Assembly (NCBI RefSeq): GCF_900143515.1
Contig: NZ_FSQT01000001.1
Span: forward strand, 1,860,001-1,924,000
Direction: 5' to 3'
DNA: 64,000 bases
Origin: Micromonospora cremea
GTDB lineage: Bacteria; Actinomycetota; Actinomycetes; Mycobacteriales; Micromonosporaceae
Both the position numbers and the translations under genes were made by a program. Below the pieces are notes generated by a model, which searched no databases, had not been told where the DNA came from, and worked only from the letters and a program-made list of their open reading frames with translations. Of the stretch, positions 34,458-42,960 are shown piece after piece; the stretch's first letter is position 1, and each line of letters begins with the position of its first letter.

Positions 34458-34657
34458 TTTACACCGCACCACCGCTCGGGCGGGCGTCACCACCGGTGAC
34501 GTCCGCCGAGGCGTGTGGCCGGCCGCACACCCCGGTGGATCACGGGTCCGCCGGGGTGTCGCCACGCCGGTAGCGGGACCGCCGCACATCGGTGGGGTGC
34601 GATCCGGCAGGATCGACGGTGACCGGACACATCACCCAAATGGCAGGAGTTCCCCGC

Positions 34658-35050
34658 ATGAACCAGGCAGCAGGCGCCCGATCGGGCAAGCCCGAGGTGG
34701 GTCCGATCGAGGGTGCGCCGCCGGCCGACCTCGTGATCGAGGACATCACCGTGGGCGAGGGCCCGCAGGCCCAGCCGGGTCAGCTGGCCAGCGTGCACTA
34801 CGTCGGCGTGTCGCACTCCACCGGTAGCGAGTTCGACTCGTCCTGGAACCGAGGCGAGGCGTTCGAGTTCCCGCTCGGCGGCGGCCAGGTCATCGCCGGC
34901 TGGGACCAGGGCGTTGTCGGCATGCGCGTCGGCGGCCGGCGCCGCCTCACCATTCCGCCGCACCTGGGGTACGGCGACCGCGGCGCGGCCGGCGTCATCA
35001 AGCCGGGCGAGACGCTGGTCTTCGTCGTCGACCTGCTCGGCGTGCGCTGA
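34658..35050 (+). CDS. FKBP-type peptidyl-prolyl isomerase
   Basis: A 130-residue single-domain FKBP. The fold landmarks are SVHYVGVSHSTGSEFDSSW, VIAGWDQGVVGMRVGGRR, and PPHLGYGDRGAAGVIKPG, ending LVFVVDLLGV. It catalyses cis-trans isomerisation of prolyl bonds; there is no signal peptide, so it is cytosolic. CAGGAG lies about eight bases before the ATG at 34658. It is monocistronic, followed by a hairpin terminator. Confidence 0.92.
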   Translation: MNQAAGARSGKPEVGPIEGAPPADLVIEDITVGEGPQAQPGQLASVHYVGVSHSTGSEFDSSWNRGEAFEFPLGGGQVIAGWDQGVVGMRVGGRRRLTIPPHLGYGDRGAAGVIKPGETLVFVVDLLGVR

Positions 35051-35062
35051 TCTGATCCTCGG

Positions 35063-35090
35063 GGGGTCGCCGGCCCGAGCCGGCGGCCCC
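35063..35090 (+). terminator. Terminator after the FKBP gene
   Basis: GGGTCGCCGGC (35064-35074) pairs with GCCGGCGGCCC (35079-35089) through one G-T wobble and a CCGA loop; the outer G-C pair extends it. Confidence 0.65.
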
Positions 35091-35100
35091 GCCGCTGGCC

Positions 35101-35140
35101 GGAGGGACCCGCCGCTGGGCGGAGGGACCCGCCGCTGGGC
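35101..35140. repeat. Two exact 20-bp direct repeats
   Basis: Two identical 20-base units (GGAGGGACCC-GCCGCTGGGC) abut, preceded by a degenerate third copy from about 35085. They lie between the FKBP gene and the convergent STAS gene and code for nothing. Confidence 0.7.
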
Positions 35141-35184
35141 GGATCCGGCGCGCGCCCGGGATCAGGCGGAGGCCCGGGCGCTGG

Positions 35185-35571
35185 TCAGGCGGCCAGCGCC
35201 AGACGTGCGGCCGCGACCGCCGGGCGGCGCGCGGCCTCGACCGCTCGGGCGGGCTCCAGGATCGGCATCACCCGGTGCAGACCGGTGGCGCGCAGCACCC
35301 GGGCCACCACCGGGGTCGGATCGACCAGGACGAGCTCGCCGCCACGGGCACGGACCCGCAGATGCGCGGCGAGCAGCGCGCGCACCCCGGCGGCGGAGAG
35401 CAGTCGCAGCTCGGACAGGTCCAGCTGGAGCACCGGGCGGGCCGGCGCGGCCCACAGCGCGGAGCGGAACGCGGCCACCGTGGCGATGTCGACCTCGCCG
35501 GCCACCCGCACCAGGACCACCTGATCACTCACGCTGACCTGCACGTCCAACCGGTCGCTGCGCTCTCCCAT
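35185..35571 (-). CDS. STAS-domain anti-anti-sigma factor
   Basis: A 128-residue protein made of one STAS domain. It has VRVAGEVDIATVAAF near residue 22, and LDLSELRLLSAAGVRALL with Ser59 at the position phosphorylated in SpoIIAA-type antagonists. Such proteins free a sigma factor by binding its anti-sigma kinase. The C-terminal 25 residues are Ala/Arg-rich. I use the ATG at 35571 (MGERSDRLDV) over the GTG seven codons earlier. No sigma or kinase gene is adjacent, so its partner is elsewhere. Confidence 0.82.
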   Translation of the reverse strand: MGERSDRLDVQVSVSDQVVLVRVAGEVDIATVAAFRSALWAAPARPVLQLDLSELRLLSAAGVRALLAAHLRVRARGGELVLVDPTPVVARVLRATGLHRVMPILEPARAVEAARRPAVAAARLALAA

Positions 35572-35844
35572 GCCGAGAAATCTAGCCCCCACCCCCGACA
35601 GTTTCGCCCCTCCGCGGAGTGATTCCGGGTACGTCCAGGGTCAAACCCCGAGGCCACCCCGATCCCCCTTACGGAGGAGGCCAGGGTGCCCCGGCCCCGC
35701 GCTCGCCACCATGGAGAGACCCACGCCGCCGCCCGATGCCCGCGACGACCACCGGGAGTCCGACGCCCGGCTGCTCGACCGTCCGCCGCGCCGCGCCACG
35801 GCGGTGATCCGGCCCGGCGGGCATCGGCGGTGGAGAATGGACCG

Positions 35845-36861
35845 ATGCTGATCCCCCGGCCCCGGCCGCCCCGGCTCATCCGGCCCGTCCGCGAGCAGGC
35901 CACCGTCCCTCCGCCGCTCACCGGGGCGTGGGCGGCCACCGACCGCCGGCTCGACCAGGTCGACCTGCTGCCACTGCCCGACGGCGCCGTCGGCCCCGAG
36001 GACGTGCTGGTCGACCCGGGTGGCCGGGTGATCAGCGGGGACGAGGACGGCCGACTCTGGTGGTGGCCGGCCGACGCGCCGGCCGGCACCCGACCCCACC
36101 TGCTGGCCGAGACCGGCGGCCGGCCGCTCGGCATCGAGTTGGACCGGTCCGGTGAGGCGCTGATCGTCTGCGACGCGTACCGCGGGTTGTTGCGGGTCAC
36201 GCCCGACGGCGCGGTACGCGAGCTGACCGGCACGGCACCCCCGGTCCACCTGGCCAACAACGCGACGGTGGCCCGCGACGGCACCATCTACTTCACCGAC
36301 TCCTCCGACCGGTTCCCGGTCTCGCACTGGAAACGGGACCTGCTGGAGCACCGCCCCAACGGCCGGGTGCTCGCGCACCACCCGGCCACCGGGCGCACCG
36401 AGGTGGTGGCCGACGGGCTGTACTTCCCGAACGGGATCGCGCTGACCCCCGACGAGTCGGCGCTGATGCTGGTGGAGACCACGACCCACCGGTTGCTCCG
36501 CGTCGAGCTGGGCGGCGGGGTGCGGGTGCTCGCCGACCTGCCCGCCTATCCGGACAATCTCTCCGCGGTGGGCGACGGCACGTACTGGATCGCGCTGCCC
36601 AGCCCGCGGGTGCCGGTCGCCGAGCGGCTGCTGCCGCACCCGCGACTGCGTCAGCTCGCCGCGTTGCTGCCCGACGCGATGCAGCCGCAGCCGCGCCGCT
36701 ACGGGCTGGTCGCGCTGGTCGACGGCGCGGGCACGGTCCGCCGGACGCTGCACGGCCCGGCCGGGCACTATTGGATGATCACCGGGGTACGCCAGCACGG
36801 CGACCAACTCTGGCTGGGCAGCCTGATCGGGCCCGGGGTGGCGCGGGTACCGGTGGACTGA
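35845..36861 (+). CDS. SMP-30/strictosidine-synthase-like beta-propeller protein
   Basis: A 338-residue propeller protein starting at the ATG behind GGAG (MLIPRPRPPR). It shows repeated blades such as GPEDVLVDPGGRVISGDEDG, LANNATVARDGTIYFTDSS, and GLYFPNGIALTPDESALMLVE, typical of the strictosidine synthase/adipocyte-plasma-membrane-protein group. The TDSSDRFP motif and YPDNLSAVGDGTYWIAL blade fit this group well. These proteins are mostly lactonases or esterases; the true synthase reaction is plant-specific. No signal peptide is seen. It is monocistronic and ends before a hairpin terminator. Confidence 0.82.
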   Translation: MLIPRPRPPRLIRPVREQATVPPPLTGAWAATDRRLDQVDLLPLPDGAVGPEDVLVDPGGRVISGDEDGRLWWWPADAPAGTRPHLLAETGGRPLGIELDRSGEALIVCDAYRGLLRVTPDGAVRELTGTAPPVHLANNATVARDGTIYFTDSSDRFPVSHWKRDLLEHRPNGRVLAHHPATGRTEVVADGLYFPNGIALTPDESALMLVETTTHRLLRVELGGGVRVLADLPAYPDNLSAVGDGTYWIALPSPRVPVAERLLPHPRLRQLAALLPDAMQPQPRRYGLVALVDGAGTVRRTLHGPAGHYWMITGVRQHGDQLWLGSLIGPGVARVPVD

Positions 36862-36917
36862 GCGCCCGGGCCCAAATCCACCCGGTGCGGCGTACCTCCG
36901 GGGCTCCTTACCGGGTC

Positions 36918-36952
36918 CGGGGCCGGCCCGCCGGAATGGCGGGCCGACCCCG
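36918..36952. terminator. Hairpin between convergent genes
   Basis: A 15-base-pair stem with one mismatch (36918-36932 with 36938-36952) and a five-base GGAAT loop lies between the propeller gene and the L,D-transpeptidase gene. Confidence 0.7.
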
Positions 36953-36969
36953 AGGCCGTCGAGGCTGTG

Positions 36970-38232
36970 TCAGCGGCCGCTGATCGAGGGCGCCGGTGCG
37001 GGCGACCCACCGGCCACCGCCCCCGGGTGCGCCGGGGCGACCGGCGCGGGCCGCAGCCCGGGCGGCACCGGCAGGGCGCTGCCGCGGACGAACTCGTCCC
37101 AGCTCACGTTCCACGCGGTCCAGCCGTTGCCGGCCTGCAACGGCACCTCGGTGCCCTTCACGGTGACCAGGTCACCGACCTGGGTCACCCCCATCAACCA
37201 GTCCGCTGCGTTGGCGGCGACGTTCGTGCACCCGTGCGAGACGTTGGTGCTGCCCTGGTCGCCCTCCGACCATGGGGCCGAGTGGATGAACTCGCCACCC
37301 CAGGTGAGTCGCTGAGCGTCGTCGACGTCGACCACGTAGCCGCCGTCCGGCTCGCCCCGGGTGTCGAACGTGGTCCGCTCGTGCTTCTCCATGATCACCA
37401 TCTTGCCGCTCGAGGTGGGCGTGCTCGACTTGCCCAGGCTGACCGGGATCCGGCGGACCTGCTTGCCGTCGCGCAGCACGGTCATCTGCTTGGTGGCGTT
37501 GTCGATCTCCAGCGCGACCTGCTTACCGATCTTGGAGGTCGCGGTCCGCTCGGCGTCACCGACCCGGTCCTTGCCGATCGGCAGACCCTGCAGGCCGGCC
37601 CGGACGCTGATCGTCGTCCCCGGACGCCAGAAGTCGGGCGCCCGGTAGTAGACCTGCGTGCCGTCGTCCAGCCACGACCAGGCGCCCGGCTGCGGCGGAT
37701 TCGTCTTTACGAACAACCGGCGCTGGACGTCCGCCCTGGCCTCTTTCGGAATTCCCGGGTCGAACGCCACCGTTACCGGCATGGCCGTGCCGTACGTCCG
37801 GTTGCCGACGAAATAGAGCGTGCTGGTGATCTGCGGTTTGGTGGATTTGGCCATCGTGGTGAACGTGGTGGTGCGGGTCGTCGTGGCGCCCGAGTCGCCG
37901 GTCGCGGTCACCTCGGCGGTGTAGGTCCGCTTCGGTTGCAGCGGCGTGCTCGGCACCCAGCCCGAGCCGTCCTCACGCGGCTCCGCCTTGACCTGGTTGC
38001 CCTTGTCGTCCTTGAGCCGGACGTCGGTGACCCGCCCGCCCTTGACCGCGGTGCCCAGCTCGGCGCTGACCGGCACCTCCCGGGCTTTGTCCCCCGGTGT
38101 CACGGTGAGTTCCGGCGGGGCGGCGTGCCGTTTGCTCGACGCCGGGTCCCGCTCGGAGGTGCATCCGCCCACAACCAGCGGTGCGGCTGCGATGGTTACC
38201 GCCAACAGCGTCAATCGCCGCCTCAACGTCAT
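36970..38232 (-). CDS. Lipoprotein L,D-transpeptidase with Ig-like domains
   Basis: A 420-residue exported enzyme. Lipobox VGGC places the acylated Cys at 24. Two Ig-like domains follow (about 40-130 and 135-230, the second with STLYFVGNRTYGTAMPVTVA). The YkuD-type catalytic domain has His317 in EFIHSAPW, and SHGCTN with His333 and the nucleophile Cys335. A Pro/Ala-rich tail ends the protein. The enzyme makes 3-3 crosslinks in peptidoglycan, like mycobacterial Ldt proteins. I start at the ATG at 38232, which gives the correct signal peptide; the longer frame is rejected. Confidence 0.93.
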   Translation of the reverse strand: MTLRRRLTLLAVTIAAAPLVVGGCTSERDPASSKRHAAPPELTVTPGDKAREVPVSAELGTAVKGGRVTDVRLKDDKGNQVKAEPREDGSGWVPSTPLQPKRTYTAEVTATGDSGATTTRTTTFTTMAKSTKPQITSTLYFVGNRTYGTAMPVTVAFDPGIPKEARADVQRRLFVKTNPPQPGAWSWLDDGTQVYYRAPDFWRPGTTISVRAGLQGLPIGKDRVGDAERTATSKIGKQVALEIDNATKQMTVLRDGKQVRRIPVSLGKSSTPTSSGKMVIMEKHERTTFDTRGEPDGGYVVDVDDAQRLTWGGEFIHSAPWSEGDQGSTNVSHGCTNVAANAADWLMGVTQVGDLVTVKGTEVPLQAGNGWTAWNVSWDEFVRGSALPVPPGLRPAPVAPAHPGAVAGGSPAPAPSISGR

Positions 38233-38559
38233 GTTCAGTCCCCCCGTTTTCGGCTTCCCTCTGCCACATTCTCGCCGTCTCCATCGGGGTGCCCATGCCA
38301 TTCGGAAATAATCGGCGGCGCATTTATCGGCGCATTTTCCGGCGCTGAGTCACTTGACGAAACAAAGGCGTAACCGGCCCGCCTTGAGCGGCACCGACCC
38401 ACTCCGACCGGCCGCGCCCCACCCGACCCACGACGTCCCGTCCGACCCCGACCACGGCGACCTTGCACGTTCTGCCACGGTTGCGCTGCTTTCGCCCCTG
38501 GCGCGACGGGCAGGAATCCCACGATCTGGCCGTACGACGCTGCACCGGGCCGGGCCGGG
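38233..38559. other. Intergenic region between the L,D-transpeptidase gene and the sugar-dehydrogenase remnant
   Basis: About 325 bases without a gene. The first 120 bases are AT-richer than the surroundings and hold the promoter of the L,D-transpeptidase gene on the minus strand. The rest reads as unstructured GC-rich sequence that runs into the decayed fragment downstream; no start codon or ribosome site for that fragment is seen. Confidence 0.5.
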
Positions 38560-39738
38560 GCGGAGCCGGCGCGAGAAGCCGGCGAACTACGGCTGGCCGT
38601 ACTGTGTGACCCCGACCATCGCGTACCGCGACTACGACTTCGCCACCGGCGAGTCCGGTCCGAAGTTCAACTGCAAGCGCCCGGTCAACGACTCACCCCA
38701 CAACACCGGTAAGCGGCAGCTGCCGCCGGTCGAGCAGCCGCAGGTCTGGTACCCGTCCGCCGCCTCCGGGGAGTTCCCGCAGCTGGGCACCGGCGGCATC
38801 GGGCCGATGGGCGGCCCGGCGTACGACTACGACGGGACCAGCACCTCGCGAACCCGGTGGCCGGCCTACTACGACGGGGTGCCGCTGTTCTACGAGTGGA
38901 CCCGGGACTACATCAAGGAGTTCCGCCTCGACGAGGACGGCGACGTCAAGGACATCCGGCCGGTGGTGCCGTCGCTGGTGGTGGACAACCCGATGGACAT
39001 GAGTTCGGTCCGGACGGCGCGCTCTACGTGCTGGAGTACGGCGACGGCTACTTCGCCGAGAACCCGGACGCCCAGCTGTCCCGGATCGACTTCGTCCGGG
39101 GCAACCGGACGCCGATCCCGAAGATCAGCGCCACCCCGACCGCCGGGCAGGCGCCGTTGACCGTGACGTTCTCCAGCGCCGGCACGGTCGACCCGGACGG
39201 TGACGCGCTGCGCTACGCGTGGGACTTCAACGCGGACGGCTCGGTGGATAGCACCGACCCGAACCCGACCTGGACGTTCCAGGAGAACGGCTCCTACACC
39301 CCCACGGTGAAGGTGACCGACCGCACCGGACGGTCGGCGGCGGCGACCCTGCCGCTGCTGGTCGGGCCGCGCGCGCCGATCGTCGAGTTCGTCAGCCCGG
39401 TGGCCGGTCAGCCGTTCCAGTTCGGGCAGACGGTTGCCTACCAGGTGAAGGTCACCGACGACCTGCCGGTGGACTGCTCCCGGGTGAAGGTCACCGACGA
39501 CCTGCCGGTGGACTGCTCCCGGGTGAAGGTCACCTACGTGCTCGGCCACGACGAGCACGGGCACCCGCTCTCCTCGGCGACCGGTTGCTCCGGGACCATC
39601 GCCACGTTCGTCGACGGTGGGCACGGCGGGGCGGACAACCTCACCGCGGTCTTCGTCGCGGAGTACACCGACGCGCCGACTGAGCCGGGCGTACCGCCGC
39701 AGACCGGCACGGCGACGGTCGCCGGTCTGGCCGGCTGA
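38560..39738 (+). pseudogene. Decayed ThuA/sugar-dehydrogenase-PKD protein, C-terminal part
   Basis: Two frames together read the end of a glucose/sorbosone-dehydrogenase-type propeller and a PKD domain. The first frame gives NYGWPYCVTPTIAYRDYDFA to PMDM; the second continues EFGPDGALYVLEYGDGYF and then the PKD module with TVDPDGDALRYAWDFNADG. Restoring one G near 39001 (ATG-GAG-TTC) joins them, so this looks like a single-base deletion. The large N-terminal part of the enzyme is missing and no start is visible. An exact 39-base tandem duplication lies inside the C-terminal domain. Confidence 0.75.
39445..39522 (+). repeat. 39-bp tandem duplication within the PKD-protein remnant
   Basis: Two identical 39-base copies (39445-39483 and 39484-39522) encode the 13 residues VKVTDDLPVDCSR twice and keep the frame. 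The exact identity marks a recent slip or duplication. Confidence 0.9.
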
Positions 39739-39748
39739 CAGGTCCTGA

Positions 39749-39780
39749 CGGCGGCGGCCGGTGTACTCCGGCCGCCGCCG
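39749..39780. terminator. Bidirectional hairpin terminator
   Basis: A perfect 13-base-pair stem (39749-39761 with 39768-39780) with a TGTACT loop lies between the PKD remnant and the convergent beta-helix gene. Confidence 0.8.
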
Positions 39781-39781
39781 C

Positions 39782-41458
39782 TCAGCCCCAGTCGCTGTCG
39801 TCGTGGTTGTCGCGCCAACGCCCGCCCACCGGCGGGGTGTCCAGCCGCATCCCGTCGTCGGCGTTGCCGCCGAGGTCGTTCCCCTCGACCCGGCAGTCCA
39901 CGCAGCTGCCCCGCTCGGTGATCCACAACCCGTTGGTCTGGGTCCGGGTCTCATGGTTGTCCCAGATCCGGTTGCCCCGGATCGTCGCCGAGTCGAACGC
40001 CGCGTCGATGGTGATGCCGGCCCGCCGCCCGGGCGCCGGGGACAGCTCGTACCGGCAGCCCGGCGGCGGGATGTCCCCGCTCCACGCGCTCAGCGCGTCG
40101 GGACGGACCGGGGCGAGGGTGAGTTCGTCGCCGGTGTTCGAGGCGACCAGCGCCATGGATCGCCCGACCCGCAGCACCTTGCCCCGGTGCCCGTCGTGCG
40201 GCCAGTCGGCCGCCCGGTCCACCAGGGACCGCTCGCTGTAGCGGACCGTCTCGCCGGCCCCGCCGGCCGCCTGCGCGAACTGCCGGCCGTTGTTGCGGAT
40301 CCGGTTGTTGAGCAGTGCCGCGTCGACCATCGGATGGTCGACCCGGACCGCGTCCAGTCCATTGCCCCAGAACTCGTTGCTCTCGATCACCACGTCCCGT
40401 GCCGGGCCCTGGTAACCGTGCCCGAGGTCGTGCCCGTGGTAGCCGTGCCGACCGTTGCCGCTGATCCGGTTGCCCCGGATCGTGTACGGGCCAGGGGTGT
40501 TGCCGATGCTGATCCCGTCGCTGATGTTGCCGTCGATGACGCAGTCGGTCAGCAACCCACCCCGGCCGGCCACGCCCGCGGTGCCCTCGGCGGAGACGTC
40601 GAAGCCGGCCTCCAGGTTGGCGGTTATCGTGCAGGCGGAGACGATCAGCCCGTCCGCGCCCCAGTCGGAGATGCCGAACCGGTTGCCCTGGCTGTGGCAG
40701 CCGATGATGCGGTAGCCCCGGGGTGGGGTCCAGTAGCCCTTCTGGAGTTCCAGGAAGATCCCGTTGGTGCCGTTGGCCAGGGTGGTGCAGTTGGCGATGG
40801 TCAGCCGCTCCACGGCGCCCCAGCCGCCGATGCCCACCCCGATGCCCGCGCCGCCAATCTGCTCGCCGTTGTCCAGCCGGCCACAGCCGACCACCACCAC
40901 ACCGTCGATCAGGCTGTCCTGGAGGAAGTCGCAACCCAGCCCGGTGGCCGCGGTGTGGTGGATGTAGAGGTTGCGGAACACCCCGCGGACCACGTACTGG
41001 AGGCCGAGGCCCTTGGCGAGGTAGTTGTACTCGGCCATCGCCACCCCGGAGCCGTCGATCTCGAAGTCGGCGAAGGCGCAGTCGGCGATGTGCCGGTCCC
41101 GGCCGGCGCCGTGCTGCACGGTGGTCCAGTAGGCCAACGGGGTCGGGTCGGCCCGGTTGCCCTCGTTGCTGAGCAGGAACCGGGTCGCCGCCGGCCCGGC
41201 CCCGACCAGCGAGACGCCGCTGCGCCACACCGTGCCGGCGTCCCGAATCGAGTAGATGCCCGGTGGGCAGTAGATGACGCGGGCACGCCCGTCCGACGCG
41301 TACCCGTCGCCGAGCCGGTCCACGAGGGCGGCCAGCGCCGGCTGGTCGTTGGTCCGGCCGTCGCCGCACATCCCGTACTCCAGCGCGTCGCAGTAGAGCG
41401 GCGCGCCGGCCGAGGCGGGCCGGCGCTCCCGGACGGCGTTGGGTACCTGGTACGCCAC
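39782..41458 (-). CDS. Right-handed parallel beta-helix protein
   Basis: A 558-residue protein. After about 70 residues it reads CPPGIYSIRDAGTVWRSGVS, the opening of a pectin-lyase-like fold, and then a long series of beta-helix turns with Asn-rich rungs (ANCTTLANGTNGIFLEL, CTITANLEAGFDVS, IEGNDLGGNADDGMRL). I see no catalytic Asp/Lys set of pectate lyases. There is no signal peptide; the GTG at 41458 (MAYQVPNAVRE) has GGGAG eight bases upstream and is the best start. It is probably a polysaccharide-binding or -cleaving protein, or a phage-tail-spike-like fold; the role is open. Confidence 0.8.
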   Translation of the reverse strand: MAYQVPNAVRERRPASAGAPLYCDALEYGMCGDGRTNDQPALAALVDRLGDGYASDGRARVIYCPPGIYSIRDAGTVWRSGVSLVGAGPAATRFLLSNEGNRADPTPLAYWTTVQHGAGRDRHIADCAFADFEIDGSGVAMAEYNYLAKGLGLQYVVRGVFRNLYIHHTAATGLGCDFLQDSLIDGVVVVGCGRLDNGEQIGGAGIGVGIGGWGAVERLTIANCTTLANGTNGIFLELQKGYWTPPRGYRIIGCHSQGNRFGISDWGADGLIVSACTITANLEAGFDVSAEGTAGVAGRGGLLTDCVIDGNISDGISIGNTPGPYTIRGNRISGNGRHGYHGHDLGHGYQGPARDVVIESNEFWGNGLDAVRVDHPMVDAALLNNRIRNNGRQFAQAAGGAGETVRYSERSLVDRAADWPHDGHRGKVLRVGRSMALVASNTGDELTLAPVRPDALSAWSGDIPPPGCRYELSPAPGRRAGITIDAAFDSATIRGNRIWDNHETRTQTNGLWITERGSCVDCRVEGNDLGGNADDGMRLDTPPVGGRWRDNHDDSDWG

Positions 41459-41538
41459 GGACCGGCTCCCTTCGACGCGACGGTGCACTCCGCGGGGCCG
41501 ACTTCCCGATGACACGTTGGGGAAACCCCGGGCGTGCG

Positions 41539-41575
41539 CCGGCCCCGGCGCCGCATGAGGCGTCGCCGGGGCCGG
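41539..41575 (-). terminator. Terminator of the bkd operon
   Basis: A perfect 12-base-pair stem, CCGGCCCCGGCG at 41539-41550 with CGCCGGGGCCGG at 41564-41575, closes a 13-base loop 12 bases beyond the E2 stop codon. Confidence 0.7.
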
Positions 41576-41586
41576 GGTACGCCGGG

Positions 41587-42960
41587 TCAGACGGCGGCGA
41601 TCAGCAGCGCCGGGCGCTCCACGCAGTCGGCGACGTGCCGCAGGAAGCCACCGGCCACACCACCGTCGCAGACCCGGTGGTCGAAGGTGAGGCTGAGCTG
41701 GGTCACCTTGCGCACGGCGAGCTGCCCATCCACCACCCACGGCTTGTCCACGATCCGCCCCACGCCGAGCAGTGCCGCCTCCGGGTGGTTGATGATCGGC
41801 GTGGAGCCGTCCACGCCGAACACCCCGTAGTTGTTCAGGGTGAAGGTGCCGCCGGTCAACCGGGCCGGCGCCAGGGTGCCCGCCCGCGCCGCCGCGGTGG
41901 TGGCCGTCAGTTCCGCGGCCAACTCGGCGGTGGTGAGCCGCTGGGCGTCGCGCAGCACCGGCACCAGCAGGCCCCGGTCGGTCTGCGCGGCGATGCCCAG
42001 GTGCACCCCGGCGGACTGGACGATCCGCTGGGCCTCGGTGTCGACCCGGGCGTTGAGCTGCGGGAACCTGCGCAACCCGGAGAGGCAGATCCGGGCCAGC
42101 AGGGCCAGGATGCTCACCGGCGCGTCCGGCGTCGCCGCGTTGATCGCGGCCCGGGTCTCCAACAGCCCGGTGGCGTCCACGTCGACCCAGATGGTCACCT
42201 CGGGGATCTCCCGCCGGCTGCGGGAGAGCTTGTCGGCGATCACCTTGCGGACGCCAGTGAGCGGGACGATCACATCGCCGTCCCCGCCCGGGGCCACCGT
42301 CACGTGCGGGTCCGGCACGGCCGCCAGCCGGGGGGCGGGCGCGGTCAGCGCCGCCTCCACGTCGGCGCGGCGGATCACCCCGCCGGGCCCGGACCCGCGC
42401 ACCGTGCCCAGGTCGACGCCGCGCTCCCGGGCCAGCCGCCGGACGATCGGTGAGATGACCAGGGCGGCCGGCGCGGTGGCGCCGGACGGGGCAGCACCGG
42501 AGGCGTGGTCGGTACCGCCCGCCGGGCTGGTCCCGGCGGGCAGGCCGGAGACGGCGTCGGTGGGCTCGGGGGCCAGCGCGAGCCGGGGCCGGCGTCGGCG
42601 CCGGACCGCTCCACCGCGCCCGGTGCCGTACCCGATCAGCACGTTGCCGGAGCCCGCGCGCTCCTCCTCGCGGTAGGTGGTGTGCCCGGCCGGCTCGTCG
42701 CCGCCGTCCAGCGGCGCGATGGTGATCAGCGGCTGGCCGACCGGCCGTACCTCACCCGCCGCGCCGTGCAGGGTGACCACCCGGCCGGCGTACGGGCAGG
42801 GCACGTCGACGACCGCCTTGGCGGTCTCCACCTCGACCACGCTCTGGTCGACCGTGACCACGTCGCCCACCGCGACCCGCCACTCGACGATCTCGGCCTC
42901 GCTCAGCCCCTCGCCCAGGTCGGGCAGGAGGAAGACCTGCGTCCGCTCGACCGTGGTCAT
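41587..42960 (-). CDS. bkdC: Branched-chain 2-oxoacid dehydrogenase E2 (dihydrolipoyl acyltransferase)
   Basis: A 457-residue E2 subunit. An N-terminal lipoyl domain carries Lys48 in VEVETAKAVVDV. A Pro/Gly/Arg-rich linker follows (an RRRRRPR run near 125), then the peripheral-subunit-binding domain (ISPIVRRLARERGVDLGTV, GSGPGGVIRRADV) and the catalytic domain, with FTLNNYGVFGVDGSTPI and the active-site DHRVCDGG near the end. It transfers the acyl group made by E1 to CoA, giving isobutyryl-, isovaleryl- and 2-methylbutyryl-CoA, the primers of branched fatty acids. Its start overlaps the end of the E1-beta gene by four bases. No E3 gene is adjacent. Confidence 0.93.
   Translation of the reverse strand: MTTVERTQVFLLPDLGEGLSEAEIVEWRVAVGDVVTVDQSVVEVETAKAVVDVPCPYAGRVVTLHGAAGEVRPVGQPLITIAPLDGGDEPAGHTTYREEERAGSGNVLIGYGTGRGGAVRRRRRPRLALAPEPTDAVSGLPAGTSPAGGTDHASGAAPSGATAPAALVISPIVRRLARERGVDLGTVRGSGPGGVIRRADVEAALTAPAPRLAAVPDPHVTVAPGGDGDVIVPLTGVRKVIADKLSRSRREIPEVTIWVDVDATGLLETRAAINAATPDAPVSILALLARICLSGLRRFPQLNARVDTEAQRIVQSAGVHLGIAAQTDRGLLVPVLRDAQRLTTAELAAELTATTAAARAGTLAPARLTGGTFTLNNYGVFGVDGSTPIINHPEAALLGVGRIVDKPWVVDGQLAVRKVTQLSLTFDHRVCDGGVAGGFLRHVADCVERPALLIAAV

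Noticed and set aside
39761..41512. A 583-codon plus-strand frame opposite the beta-helix gene
   Set aside because: Val/Ala/Asp-rich antisense shadow with no start signal; the opposite strand has clear beta-helix coils and a terminator.
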